Of a DNA stretch of 64,000 nucleotides, positions 36,048 to 45,003 are shown piece after piece. Numbering within the stretch: position 1 is the stretch's first letter; each line of letters opens with the position of its first letter. The position numbers and the translations under genes are program-made. Below the pieces are notes generated by a model. The model was given only the letters and a program-made list of their open reading frames with translations, was not told the DNA's origin and searched no databases. This DNA is from Alloalcanivorax marinus. GTDB taxonomy: Bacteria; Pseudomonadota; Gammaproteobacteria; Pseudomonadales; Alcanivoracaceae. The DNA lies in assembly GCF_016785095.1 (NCBI RefSeq), contig NZ_JAEKJB010000015.1, positions 124,001-188,000 on the forward strand, read 5' to 3'.

Positions 36048-37607
36048 ATGAGCCAGGTCGACGCCCTGTTCGACCGCTACGGCACCCGTTATCGAATCTG
36101 GGTCACCCTCACCGTGATGCTCGGCCTGGTGGCGCTGGGCATGTCGATCACCATCGTCAACGTGGCCATACCTTATATAAAGGGCGCCTTCGGCATGAGC
36201 GACAGCCAGGTGCAGTGGCTGTCCACCGGCTTCCTCGCCTCCACCACCGTCTCCCTGCTGATCGCCCCCTGGCTGGTGTCGGCGGTGGGCCAGCGCGCCA
36301 CGTTCATGGGCCTGCTGATGGTGTTCATCGCCGCCTCCTTCCTGGGCGGCCTGGGCCAGAGCATGGCCATGCTGATCGCCGCCCGGGTCATCCAGGGCGG
36401 CATGACCGGGCTGATCCGGCCGGTGGCCATGGAAGCCCTGTTCGCCGCCTACCCGCCGCAGAACCGGGGCATGGCCACCGCCATGTACGGCATGTGCCTG
36501 GGCCTGCCACTGACCCTGGCCACGGTGATCGGCGGCTGGCTGGTGGAGCACTTCACCTGGCGCTATGTGTTCTTTATCACCCTGCCAATCTGCGTGGCGG
36601 CGGTGGTGATGGGCTTCTTCTTCCTGCCCGGCCGCGAACAAAAAGGCCCCCGGTCACCATTCGACTGGGCCGGCGTGGTGCTGCTGTTCACCGCCGTGTT
36701 CACGGTGCTGGCGGCATTGTCCAATGGCCAGCGCTGGGGCTGGGACGATCCGCGCGTCCCGATCCTGCTGCTGGCGGGCCTGTCCTGCGGCACCGCCTTC
36801 ATTGTCTGGCAAAAACGCACCGCCCACCCGCTGCTGGACCTGGCGATCTTCCGCAACCGGGTGTTCGTCACCGGTACCCTGGCCATGTTCCTGTTCGGCG
36901 GGACCTTCTACGGCATCATGTACCTGCTGCCCCAGTTCGTGCAGTCGATCCTTCACTACAGCCCGATCTCCGCCGGGCAGATCTTCCTGCCTTCCACCGC
37001 GGTACTGGCGGTGCTGGTGCCCATGGTGGGCCGGCTCAGCGACCGCTATCCGCCGCACTGGATCACCCTGCCGGGGCTGGCCTGCACCCTGGCGGCGGTG
37101 TGGCTGATGACGCACATGGACTGGAACACCAGCTTCAACTATCTGGCCGTGGCGATGGCGGTGCTGTCCATCGGCATGGCGGCCTTTCCGCCGCCAACCC
37201 TGTCCAAGTCCATCGCCGCGCTGCCGCCCCGACTCACCGGCCACGGCTCCGGCGCCATCAACTTCGCCATGCAACTGGGCGGCGCCATGGGCACCGCCGC
37301 CCTGGTGATCCTGCTGGACCGGCGTACCGCCAGCCATGGCCAGCACCTCAACGCCGGGGTGCACGCCGGCAACAGCCTCGCCCAACAGCAACTGGGGCAG
37401 CTCGCCGAGCTGGCCGACCGGTTGGGCATTCCGGCCACCCAGCAGGGCGCCATCGCCGGCCATCTGATGGGCCGGATGGAAACCATCTGGGCCTCGATCC
37501 TGGCCTACCAGGACGGCTTCTGGGTTCTGGTCGCCAGCCTGGTGGTGGTGGCGATCCCCTCCCTGGTACTAAGCCGCCTGGGCCGGCGGCCCGCCCACGC
37601 CCGATGA
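36048..37607 (+). CDS. DHA2-family MFS drug efflux transporter (EmrB-like)
   Basis: A 519-residue inner-membrane proton antiporter with a pattern of about 14 hydrophobic helices, as in EmrB/QacA. The motif-A region GQRATFMGLLMVF and the later GRLSDRYPP loop are visible. It is followed after 33 nt by an HlyD-type adaptor, so the two probably form a tripartite pump with an outer-membrane TolC-type channel encoded elsewhere. The gene order, transporter before adaptor, is the reverse of E. coli emrAB. The pair interrupts the priA-argS neighbourhood known from pseudomonads and may be a later insertion. Confidence 0.9.
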   Translation: MSQVDALFDRYGTRYRIWVTLTVMLGLVALGMSITIVNVAIPYIKGAFGMSDSQVQWLSTGFLASTTVSLLIAPWLVSAVGQRATFMGLLMVFIAASFLGGLGQSMAMLIAARVIQGGMTGLIRPVAMEALFAAYPPQNRGMATAMYGMCLGLPLTLATVIGGWLVEHFTWRYVFFITLPICVAAVVMGFFFLPGREQKGPRSPFDWAGVVLLFTAVFTVLAALSNGQRWGWDDPRVPILLLAGLSCGTAFIVWQKRTAHPLLDLAIFRNRVFVTGTLAMFLFGGTFYGIMYLLPQFVQSILHYSPISAGQIFLPSTAVLAVLVPMVGRLSDRYPPHWITLPGLACTLAAVWLMTHMDWNTSFNYLAVAMAVLSIGMAAFPPPTLSKSIAALPPRLTGHGSGAINFAMQLGGAMGTAALVILLDRRTASHGQHLNAGVHAGNSLAQQQLGQLAELADRLGIPATQQGAIAGHLMGRMETIWASILAYQDGFWVLVASLVVVAIPSLVLSRLGRRPAHAR

Positions 37608-37640
37608 ACTTATTCACGTGACCGAATCAAGGATTGCACC

Positions 37641-38780
37641 ATGACTTCGTCCACCTCCGCTTCACCTCGTCGCCCGTCACGGCGACTCAAGCTCACCGCC
37701 CTGGCGCTCCTGGTGCTGCTATGCCTGGTATGGATGGCGTTCGCCATCGTTCACCGCCTCACCCATGTGAGCGCCCAGGACGCGCGGATCATGGCCAGCC
37801 AGGTCACGGTGAGCAGCCGCCTGGATGGCTGGGTCACCGATTTCACCATCACCGAAGGCGACCGGCTCGCCAAAGGCGACACCGTGGCGCGCCTGTACAG
37901 CGAGCCGGAACAACGGCGCCTGGCCTCCCTGGAAGCCGAGGTCGCCACCGTGCAGGCCAGGCTCGACTACGAGCGCACCCGGCTGGAGCTGGGCCAGCGG
38001 CAATTCGAGGGCGGCCTGACCATCACCAGCCAGGAACTGGACTCCGCCAAGGCCGCCGAGGAAGCCGCCCGCTCACGCCTGACCAGCGCCCGGGAGGACT
38101 ACAAACGCACCGAGGCGCTGTATAAGAAGGGCTCCATCTCCAAACAGCGCCGCGACCAGGACTATTACGCCTATCAAACCGCCCGCGCCGAGTATCAACG
38201 TGCCAAGCAGGAAGTGGCGGTGAGTCAGTCCCAGGCCGACAACGCCCATGTGGGCTTCCTGAACGGCGTCCAGGTGCCGCTGCCACCGCCGGAAGTGATG
38301 CGATCACGCATTAAGGTGGCGGAAAACGAACTCGCCCGGGCGCGCGCGGACCTGGAAGAGGAGCAGGTACGCCTGCGTGACCTTCAGGTCCCCAGCCCGA
38401 TTGGCGGGGTGGTCAACAAGACCCTGGTGGACCAGGGCGAATACGTGAGCGCCGGGCAGCCGCTGCTGATGATGCACGACCCGGACGACCTGTGGGTGGA
38501 GGCCAACATCAAGGAAACCGACATCGGCGAGCTGCGCCCGGGCCAGCCGGTGGCGATCACCGTGGACGCCTACCCGGACCAGCACTTCGCCGGCGAAGTG
38601 CGCATCGTCGGCCGCGCCGCCACCAGCCAGTTCGCGCTGCTGCCCGACCCGAACCCGTCCGGCAACTTCACCAAGATCACCCAGCGCATCCCCGTGCGCA
38701 TCGCCATCACCGATGGCCCGCTGGAACGCATCGGCCCGGGGATGATGGTGGAGGTGGACATCGACGTGAGCGGCGGCTGA
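37641..38780 (+). CDS. HlyD/EmrA-type periplasmic adaptor
   Basis: A 379-residue membrane-fusion protein. It has a cytoplasmic N-terminus, a TM anchor (about 18-39), a split lipoyl domain (DARIMASQVTVSSRLDGWV and the later QVPSPIGGVVNKTLVDQGEYVSAGQPLL), a long coiled-coil hairpin (about 90-210) and a beta-barrel domain. It would bridge the MFS pump to the outer-membrane channel. It is translated from the same unit as the upstream transporter. Confidence 0.9.
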   Translation: MTSSTSASPRRPSRRLKLTALALLVLLCLVWMAFAIVHRLTHVSAQDARIMASQVTVSSRLDGWVTDFTITEGDRLAKGDTVARLYSEPEQRRLASLEAEVATVQARLDYERTRLELGQRQFEGGLTITSQELDSAKAAEEAARSRLTSAREDYKRTEALYKKGSISKQRRDQDYYAYQTARAEYQRAKQEVAVSQSQADNAHVGFLNGVQVPLPPPEVMRSRIKVAENELARARADLEEEQVRLRDLQVPSPIGGVVNKTLVDQGEYVSAGQPLLMMHDPDDLWVEANIKETDIGELRPGQPVAITVDAYPDQHFAGEVRIVGRAATSQFALLPDPNPSGNFTKITQRIPVRIAITDGPLERIGPGMMVEVDIDVSGG

Positions 38781-38862
38781 GGCCCGGATGCCGCCCCCGG
38801 GGGCGGCATTCCGCTGCGCTTTGCCGTACAATCGGCGGCCCAATCCATGGCCCCGGAACAAC

Positions 38863-40626
38863 ATGAAAGACCGTCTTGTCGCCCTGATCGAGCAAGCGCT
38901 GGAAAGCCTGACCGCCAACGGCACTCTGCCCGCCGACGCGCGGCGGCCGGTGCAGATCGATCGCACCAAGGACAAAAGCCACGGCGATTTCGCCACCAAC
39001 ATCGCACTGATGCTGGCCAAGCCGGCGGGCATGAAGCCCCGCGACCTGGCCCAGGCCCTGGTGGATGCCCTGCCCGAGGATCGGGCGGTGGCCAGGGTGG
39101 ACATCGCCGGCCCTGGCTTCATCAACTTCTTCCAGGCGGAGAGCTGGCTCACCGATCAACTGGAAGCCGCCCTCGCCGACGCGCACCTGGCGGTGCCGCG
39201 CCCGGCGCGCACCCAGACCGTGGTGCTCGACTACTCCTCGCCGAACCTGGCCAAGGAAATGCACGTCGGCCACCTGCGCTCCACCATCATCGGCGACGCC
39301 GTGGCGCGCACCCTGGATTTCCTCGGCCACAAGGTGGTGGCGCAGAACCACGTGGGCGACTGGGGCACCCAGTTCGGCATGCTGTTGGCCTACCTGGAGG
39401 AGCGCAAGGACGAGGATGGCGACCAGGCTCTGAGCCGCGAGCTGTCCGACCTGGAAAATTTCTACCGGGCCGCCAAGAAGCGATTCGACGAATCCGATGA
39501 ATTCGCCGACCGCGCCCGCGCCCTGGTGGTCAAGCTGCAATCCGGCGACGACTACTGCCTGAAGCTGTGGCGGGAATTCAACCAGGTGTCGCTGAGCCAC
39601 TGCTTCGCCGTCTATGAGCGCCTGGGCGTGCGACTGGGACCGGACGATGTGCGCGGCGAAAGCGCCTACAACGACGATCTGCCCAAGGTGGTGGCCGACC
39701 TGGACGCCGCCGGCCTGCTCACCGAGGATCAGGGCGCGCGCTGCGTGTTCCTGGACGAGTTCAAGAACAAGGACGGCGACCCGCTGCCGGTGATCGTGCA
39801 AAAAGCCGGCGGCGGCTATCTGTACGCCACCACCGACCTGGCCGCCGTGCGCTATCGCGCCAACACCCTGGGCGGCGACCGGCTGCTGTACTTCGTGGAT
39901 CAGCGCCAGGCGCTGCATTTTCAGCAGATCTTCGCGGTAGCCCGCAAGGCCGGTTTCGTCGACGATCATGTGGCCCTGGAGCATCTTGGCTTCGGCACCA
40001 TGAACGGCCCCGATGGTCGCCCCTTCAAGACCCGCGACGGCGGCACCGTGAAGCTGATCGATCTGCTCGACGAGGCGGAACAGCGCGCCTACGACCTGGT
40101 GAAGTCCAAGAATGGCGACCTGGGCGAGGACGAGGCCCGCGCCATCGCCCGGGCGGTGGGCATCGGCGCGGTGAAATACGCCGACCTCAGCAAGAACCGC
40201 ACCAGCGACTACATCTTCGATTTCAACCAGATGCTCAGCTTCGAGGGCAACACCGCCCCCTACCTGCTGTACGCCTATACCCGGGTGGTGAGCGTGTTCC
40301 GCAAGGCGGGCCTGAGCCTGAACCAGGTCGGCGACCTGAACGGCGATTTCCGGCTCGACCAGGACGCGGAGCAGGCCCTGGCCGCCCGTCTGGTGCAGTT
40401 CGGCGAAGTGGTGGAACAGGTGGCCGCCAAGGGCCAGCCGCACTTCCTGTGCGCCTACCTGTTCGACCTGGCCGGCCTGTTCTCGGCCTTCTATGAGCAT
40501 TGCCCGATTCTGGCCGCCGAGGACGAGGCGCTGAAAACCAGCCGCCTGAAGCTGGCGGCGCTGACCGCCCGTACCCTGGCGCGCGGCCTGAACCTGCTGG
40601 GTCTGGAACCACTGGAGCGCATGTAA
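38863..40626 (+). CDS. argS: Arginyl-tRNA synthetase
   Basis: Charges tRNA-Arg. The 587-residue class I synthetase has the N-terminal Add1 domain, the HIGH-type motif HVGH (134-137) in SSPNLAKEMHVGHLRS, and a C-terminal anticodon-binding helical domain ending with LNLLGLEPLERM. The start MKDRLVALIEQAL at 38863 fits family length. The stop codon overlaps the next gene's ATG by one base (TAATG). Confidence 0.96.
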   Translation: MKDRLVALIEQALESLTANGTLPADARRPVQIDRTKDKSHGDFATNIALMLAKPAGMKPRDLAQALVDALPEDRAVARVDIAGPGFINFFQAESWLTDQLEAALADAHLAVPRPARTQTVVLDYSSPNLAKEMHVGHLRSTIIGDAVARTLDFLGHKVVAQNHVGDWGTQFGMLLAYLEERKDEDGDQALSRELSDLENFYRAAKKRFDESDEFADRARALVVKLQSGDDYCLKLWREFNQVSLSHCFAVYERLGVRLGPDDVRGESAYNDDLPKVVADLDAAGLLTEDQGARCVFLDEFKNKDGDPLPVIVQKAGGGYLYATTDLAAVRYRANTLGGDRLLYFVDQRQALHFQQIFAVARKAGFVDDHVALEHLGFGTMNGPDGRPFKTRDGGTVKLIDLLDEAEQRAYDLVKSKNGDLGEDEARAIARAVGIGAVKYADLSKNRTSDYIFDFNQMLSFEGNTAPYLLYAYTRVVSVFRKAGLSLNQVGDLNGDFRLDQDAEQALAARLVQFGEVVEQVAAKGQPHFLCAYLFDLAGLFSAFYEHCPILAAEDEALKTSRLKLAALTARTLARGLNLLGLEPLERM

Positions 40627-41258
40627 TGGCGAAGAACACCCGCCGTGGCGCCAGCCGCGGTCGCAGCGGCAAGCAACAGAACCGCCGTCAGATCCCGGGT
40701 TGGGTATGGCTGTTCACCGGCGCCGTGGCCGGCCTGTTCGTGGCCTTCCTGGTGCATCTGGCCCACGTGCAGATGGAGCAGGGCGACGGCCCGCGCGCTG
40801 CCGACAAGACGCCGGCGCCGGCCCGGTCCGAGGAGCCCGAGCCGGCCGATAAGGACGACGGCGACAGCGAACCCAAGTTCGATTTCTACGCGGTGTTACC
40901 GAAGATGGAAGTGATCGTGCCCAAGGGCGACGACGAGGAACGCCCGTCCAAACCGGTCAAGGAAGCCCGGCCCACGACCTCGTCCGAGGACGACGACGCC
41001 CCGGTGGCCGGCCGCCACGACCAGCGCTTCGTTCTGCAGGCGGGCAGCTTCCGCAACCAGAAGGACGCCGACCGGCGCCGCGCGGAACTGATCCTCAAGG
41101 GCTACGACGTGCGCATCCAGCCGGTTAAGCTGGAGAACGGCGACACCTGGCACCGGGTGATGATCGGCCCCTACAACAACATCAACGCCCTGCATCGGGC
41201 CCAGGACAAACTCGCCGCCAACGGGGTGGAGACCCTGCCGATCCAGCTTAAGGAATAG
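40626..41258 (+). CDS. SPOR-domain membrane protein (FtsN-like)
   Basis: A 210-residue bitopic protein with a basic cytoplasmic N-terminus (MAKNTRRGASRGRSGK), a TM helix (about 26-47), an acidic periplasmic linker and a C-terminal SPOR domain (about 134-210). It resembles FtsN in layout and occupies the position next to argS and hslV where pseudomonads have an FtsN-like gene, so a division role is likely but not proven. Its stop codon is immediately followed by tandem-repeat copy B. Confidence 0.85.
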   Translation: MAKNTRRGASRGRSGKQQNRRQIPGWVWLFTGAVAGLFVAFLVHLAHVQMEQGDGPRAADKTPAPARSEEPEPADKDDGDSEPKFDFYAVLPKMEVIVPKGDDEERPSKPVKEARPTTSSEDDDAPVAGRHDQRFVLQAGSFRNQKDADRRRAELILKGYDVRIQPVKLENGDTWHRVMIGPYNNINALHRAQDKLAANGVETLPIQLKE

Positions 41259-41259
41259 G

Positions 41260-41479
41260 GCTGGCACGCTGGCACGCTGGCACGCTGGCACGCTGGCACG
41301 CTGGCACGCTGGCACGCTGGCACGCAACACGCTAAACCCGCTGCCGGGATGATTGCAGTGTTTTTCGGGAATAAGAGGTATAGCCGGCCCCTCGCTCCGC
41401 CCCGCCAGGAAACACACCAAGCCTCTCCGCCCTGGGTTTAGCGTGTTGCGTGTTGCGTGTTGCGTGCCGGCGCGCTGGC
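41260..41479. repeat. Inverted 7-8-bp tandem-repeat element, copy B
   Basis: Starting one base after the SPOR-gene stop codon, eight perfect copies of GCTGGCAC (41260-41323) are followed by GCAACAC and GCTAAACCC. After a core of about 100 bp the inverse series appears: GGGTTTAGC, three GTGTTGC (41443-41463), GTGCCGGC and GCGCTGGC (to 41479). The core holds AAACACACCAAGCCT (41410-41424), identical to copy A. Each arm has amplified a different unit. The element fills most of the 289-bp gap before hslV, and I see no separate promoter in that gap. Confidence 0.88.
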
Positions 41480-41547
41480 GTCCCCACCACCTTGAATTTC
41501 CCCACCCCCACCCACACATCGAATTGACGTCAGAAAAGGAGACCTCC

Positions 41548-42087
41548 GTGGAGCAATATCACGGCACAACCATTGTTTCGGTGCGGCGCGGCAACAACGT
41601 CGTGATCGGCGGCGATGGCCAGGTGACCCTGGGCAACACCGTCATGAAAGGGAATGCCCGCAAGGTACGACGCCTCTATCACGGCAAGGTGATCGCCGGG
41701 TTCGCCGGCGGCACCGCCGACGCCTTCACCCTGTTTGAACGCTTCGAAGGCCAGTTGGAGAAACACCAGGGCCACCTGGTACGCGCCGCCGTGGAGCTGG
41801 CCAAGGACTGGCGCACCGACCGCGCCCTGCGCCGTCTGGAAGCCCTGCTGGCGGTGGCCGACAAGGACAACTCCCTGATCATCACCGGCAACGGCGATGT
41901 GGTGGAACCGGAGGAAGGCGGCCTGATCGCCATCGGCTCCGGCGGCCCGTTCGCCCAGGCGGCGGCCTCCGCGCTGCTGCGCAACACCGAGCTGCCGGCC
42001 CGGGACATCGTCGCCCAGAGCCTCAGGATCGCCGGCGACATCTGCATCTACACCAACCAGAATCACACCTTCGAGGAGCTTGAATAG
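41548..42087 (+). CDS. hslV: HslUV peptidase subunit
   Basis: Proteasome-like N-terminal-threonine peptidase of the heat-shock protease HslUV (ClpQY). The GTG start at 41548 follows AAAAGGAG. The mature protein should begin at Thr7 (TTIVSVRR), after removal of a six-residue propeptide MEQYHG; E. coli removes only Met. The 179-residue length fits. The stop overlaps hslU by one base (TAGTG). Confidence 0.95.
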   Translation: MEQYHGTTIVSVRRGNNVVIGGDGQVTLGNTVMKGNARKVRRLYHGKVIAGFAGGTADAFTLFERFEGQLEKHQGHLVRAAVELAKDWRTDRALRRLEALLAVADKDNSLIITGNGDVVEPEEGGLIAIGSGGPFAQAAASALLRNTELPARDIVAQSLRIAGDICIYTNQNHTFEELE

Positions 42088-43415
42088 TGGCCTCCCTGAC
42101 TCCCCGCGAGATCGTCAGCGAACTGAACCGGCACATCGTCGGCCAGGAAGAGGCCAAGAAGGCCGTGGCCCTGGCCCTGCGCAATCGCTGGCGCCGCATG
42201 CAACTGCCCGAGGAAATGCGCGCTGAAGTGGCGCCCAAGAACATTCTCATGATCGGCCCCACCGGGGTGGGCAAGACCGAGATCGCCCGGCGCCTGGCCA
42301 GACTCGCCGACGCCCCGTTCCTGAAAATCGAGGCCACCAAGTTCACCGAGGTGGGCTACGTGGGCCGGGACGTGGAGTCGATCATCCGCGACCTGGTGGA
42401 AGTGGCGGTGAAACTGCTGCGCGAGAAGGAAATAGCGCGCAACCGGGACAAGGCCGAGGATGCCGCCGAGGAACGCGTACTCGATGCCCTGCTGCCCGCC
42501 GCCCGGGGCGAACAGCCCGCCGATTCCAGCACCCGCCAGGTGTTCCGCAAGAAACTGCGCGAAGGCGAGCTGGACGATAAGGAAATCGAGGTGGAAGTGA
42601 GCAGTGCGCCCCAGGGCGTGGAGATCATGGCGCCGCCGGGCATGGAGGAAATGACCAGCCAGTTGCAGCAGATGTTCTCGCGCATGGGCGGCAATGGCCG
42701 CAAGCAATCCCAGAAGCTCAAGGTGCGCGATGCCCTGCGCATTCTGCGCGACGAGGAAGCCGCCCGCTTCGTCAACGAGGACGAACTCAAGGTGGCGGCG
42801 GTGGACCTGGTGGAGAACCACGGCATCGTCTTCATCGACGAGATCGACAAGGTCGCCAAGCGCGCCGAGTCCGGCGGCACCGACGTGTCCCGGGAGGGCG
42901 TGCAGCGCGACCTGCTGCCGCTGATCGAAGGCTCCACGGTGAGCACCAAGTACGGCATGGTGCACACCGATCACATCCTGTTCATCGCCTCCGGCGCCTT
43001 CCATCTGTCCAAGCCCAGCGATCTGATTCCGGAGCTGCAGGGCCGCCTGCCGATCCGGGTGGAACTGGACGCGCTCACCCCGGAGGATTTCGAGCGCATT
43101 CTCACCGAGCCGAAATGCTCACTCACCGAGCAGTACCGGGCGCTGCTGGCCACCGAAGGGCTCAAACTGGAGCTCACCGACGACTGCATCCGCCGCGTCG
43201 CCGAGGTGGCCTGGCAGGTCAACGAGCGCACCGAGAACATCGGCGCCCGCCGCCTGCACACGGTGCTGGAGAAGCTGCTCGAGGAGATCAGCTACGACGC
43301 CGACGACCTGGCCACCCAGTACCACGAGAAACCGCTGGTGATCGATGCCCAGGCGGTGGACCACTACCTGGGCCAACTGGCCGCCGACGAGGATCTGAGC
43401 CGCTACATCCTGTAA
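42087..43415 (+). CDS. hslU: HslUV ATPase subunit
   Basis: AAA+ unfoldase that feeds substrates to HslV. The 442-residue chain has GPTGVGKTE (57-65), the pore-loop segment EVGYVGRDVES, the intermediate I-domain (about 110-240), Walker B GIVFIDEIDK and the C-terminal sensor-2 region AWQVNERTENIGARRLHT. The GTG start is coupled to hslV. Confidence 0.96.
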   Translation: MASLTPREIVSELNRHIVGQEEAKKAVALALRNRWRRMQLPEEMRAEVAPKNILMIGPTGVGKTEIARRLARLADAPFLKIEATKFTEVGYVGRDVESIIRDLVEVAVKLLREKEIARNRDKAEDAAEERVLDALLPAARGEQPADSSTRQVFRKKLREGELDDKEIEVEVSSAPQGVEIMAPPGMEEMTSQLQQMFSRMGGNGRKQSQKLKVRDALRILRDEEAARFVNEDELKVAAVDLVENHGIVFIDEIDKVAKRAESGGTDVSREGVQRDLLPLIEGSTVSTKYGMVHTDHILFIASGAFHLSKPSDLIPELQGRLPIRVELDALTPEDFERILTEPKCSLTEQYRALLATEGLKLELTDDCIRRVAEVAWQVNERTENIGARRLHTVLEKLLEEISYDADDLATQYHEKPLVIDAQAVDHYLGQLAADEDLSRYIL

Positions 43416-43428
43416 GCACCCCCTGGGC

Positions 43429-43502
43429 GCGATACAGGGTACAGGATGAAGGATGCAGGGGCGGGCCATGCCCTTCAGCCTGTATCCTGAATCCTGTATC
43501 GC
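43429..43502. repeat. Inverted 7-bp tandem-repeat element, copy D
   Basis: The left arm GCGATACAGG, GTACAGG, ATGAAGG, ATGCAGG (from 43429) faces an inverse right arm whose complement reads GCGATACAGG, ATTCAGG, ATACAGG (ending 43502). The spacer contains GGGC..GCCC. It begins 14 nt after the hslU stop. The design matches copies A-C, but the unit sequence (RTNCAGG) is different and there is no shared core. Confidence 0.7.
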
Positions 43503-43546
43503 GGCCCGCCGGGCCGCTTGCTATCATCCCTCGCCGGAGGGACCCC

Positions 43547-44248
43547 ATGAACACCGGCGAACACCTGCAACACTGCCTCGAACGCTTTTTCCAACTGCGC
43601 CAGCACCAGGACGACGCCGTGTTCCTGGCGCGCCTGGACCGTCTGCGCGCCTTCCAGCGCGAACGCTTTCTCGCCACCCACCGGGATTTGTTCGACGACC
43701 CGCTGCTGCGTCCGGGCATGGCGTTCCTCCTCGACGACGTCTACGGTGGCCGCGACCTGGCGCCGGTGGCCCGGGAAATCCGCCGTGCCCTGCCCAAGGC
43801 CATGCGCCTGCTGCCTGACCGGGTCATGGTCACCTCCGCCAGTGCGCTGGAAGCGGCGATCCTCACCCAGGAACTGGACGAGGCCCTGGTCCACGAACTG
43901 GCCGGCGCCCTGGATAACGCTCCCGCGCAGGCCGATTACACCACCGCCTACCGTGGCGTCGGCGGCGAGCCGGCTCGCCGCCGGCAACTGGCCCTGGTGG
44001 CCGGCCTCGGCCATCACGTCGATCGCTATGTGCGCTCGCGCGCCATCCAGACCACCTTCCGGCTGGTGCGCCGCCCGGCCCATGCGGCGGGCTTCGCGAA
44101 CCTGTATGATTTCATGGACCGCAGTTTCCGGGTGATGAAGCCCGTGCCCAGCGTGGGCCGGCTGCTGGAACGGGTGGCGGAACGCGAGACCGCCATCCTG
44201 GACCGGGTCCTGGCCGATCACCCCGCTCCCTTCAAGGACGCCCGATGA
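43547..44248 (+). CDS. Conserved protein of unknown function upstream of ubiE (FFLEED-like)
   Basis: A 233-residue soluble-looking, mostly helical protein without signal peptide. The segment GMAFLLDDVYGGRDL (57-71) resembles the FFLEED-type motif of a conserved gammaproteobacterial family found near polyhydroxyalkanoate or ubiquinone genes; I give that name tentatively. The GGAGGGA ribosome-binding site sets the start at 43547. It overlaps ubiE by 4 nt (ATGA), so it is co-translated with the ubiquinone genes. No catalytic motif is apparent. Confidence 0.75.
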   Translation: MNTGEHLQHCLERFFQLRQHQDDAVFLARLDRLRAFQRERFLATHRDLFDDPLLRPGMAFLLDDVYGGRDLAPVAREIRRALPKAMRLLPDRVMVTSASALEAAILTQELDEALVHELAGALDNAPAQADYTTAYRGVGGEPARRRQLALVAGLGHHVDRYVRSRAIQTTFRLVRRPAHAAGFANLYDFMDRSFRVMKPVPSVGRLLERVAERETAILDRVLADHPAPFKDAR

Positions 44249-45003
44249 CCGATACCAACGACGACAAGGTGACCCACTTCGGCTACCAGCAGGTGCCGTG
44301 GCGGGAGAAACAGCAAAAGGTGGCCGGCGTGTTCCGATCGGTGGCCGGCAAATACGATGTCATGAACGACCTGATCTCGATGGGCAGCCACCGCGTTCTC
44401 AAGCGCATGACCATCGAACTGGCCGGCGTTCGCCCCGGCCAGCGGGTCCTGGACCTGGCCGGCGGCACCGGCGACCTGGCGATCAAGTTCTCGCGACTGG
44501 TGGGCGACAGCGGCGAGGTGGTACTCGCCGACATCAACGAGGCCATGCTGTCGGTGGGCCGCGACCGCCTGTTCGACGCCGGCTGCGGCCATAACACCCG
44601 GGTCGCCCAGGTCAACGGCGAGTGCCTGCCGTTCGCCGACAACAGTTTCGACTGCGTGACCATCGCCTTCGGGCTGCGTAACATCACCGACAAGGACGCC
44701 GCCCTGCGTTCCATGCTGCGCGTGCTCAAGCCCGGTGGCCGGCTGCTGATCCTGGAATTCTCGCACCCGGTGCACAAACCCCTGTCCAAGCTCTACGACC
44801 TGTATTCCTTCGCGGTCTGGCCGCGCCTGGGCAAGCTGGTGGTCAACGACTCGGAAAGCTACCGCTACCTGGCGGAATCGATCCGCATGCACCCGGACCA
44901 GGACACCCTCAAGGGCATGATGGAGCAGGCCGGCTACGCCCGCGCCGAGTACTTCAACATGCTCGGCGGCATCGTTGCGTTGCACCGGGGTTTCAAGGTC
45001 TGA
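44245..45003 (+). CDS. ubiE: Ubiquinone/menaquinone C-methyltransferase
   Basis: SAM-dependent C-methylation of the benzoquinol ring in ubiquinone synthesis. The 252-residue chain has YDVMNDLISMGSHRVLKR (37-54), motif I VLDLAGGTGDLA (68-79) and the FGLRNITDKDAALRSMLRVLKPGG block. Its stop and the ubiJ start share one base (TGATG). Confidence 0.97.
   Translation: MTDTNDDKVTHFGYQQVPWREKQQKVAGVFRSVAGKYDVMNDLISMGSHRVLKRMTIELAGVRPGQRVLDLAGGTGDLAIKFSRLVGDSGEVVLADINEAMLSVGRDRLFDAGCGHNTRVAQVNGECLPFADNSFDCVTIAFGLRNITDKDAALRSMLRVLKPGGRLLILEFSHPVHKPLSKLYDLYSFAVWPRLGKLVVNDSESYRYLAESIRMHPDQDTLKGMMEQAGYARAEYFNMLGGIVALHRGFKV

Noticed and set aside
41260..41323. Possible CRISPR array
   Set aside because: Direct 8-bp repeats without spacers and no cas genes; it is a tandem array that forms one arm of an inverted element.
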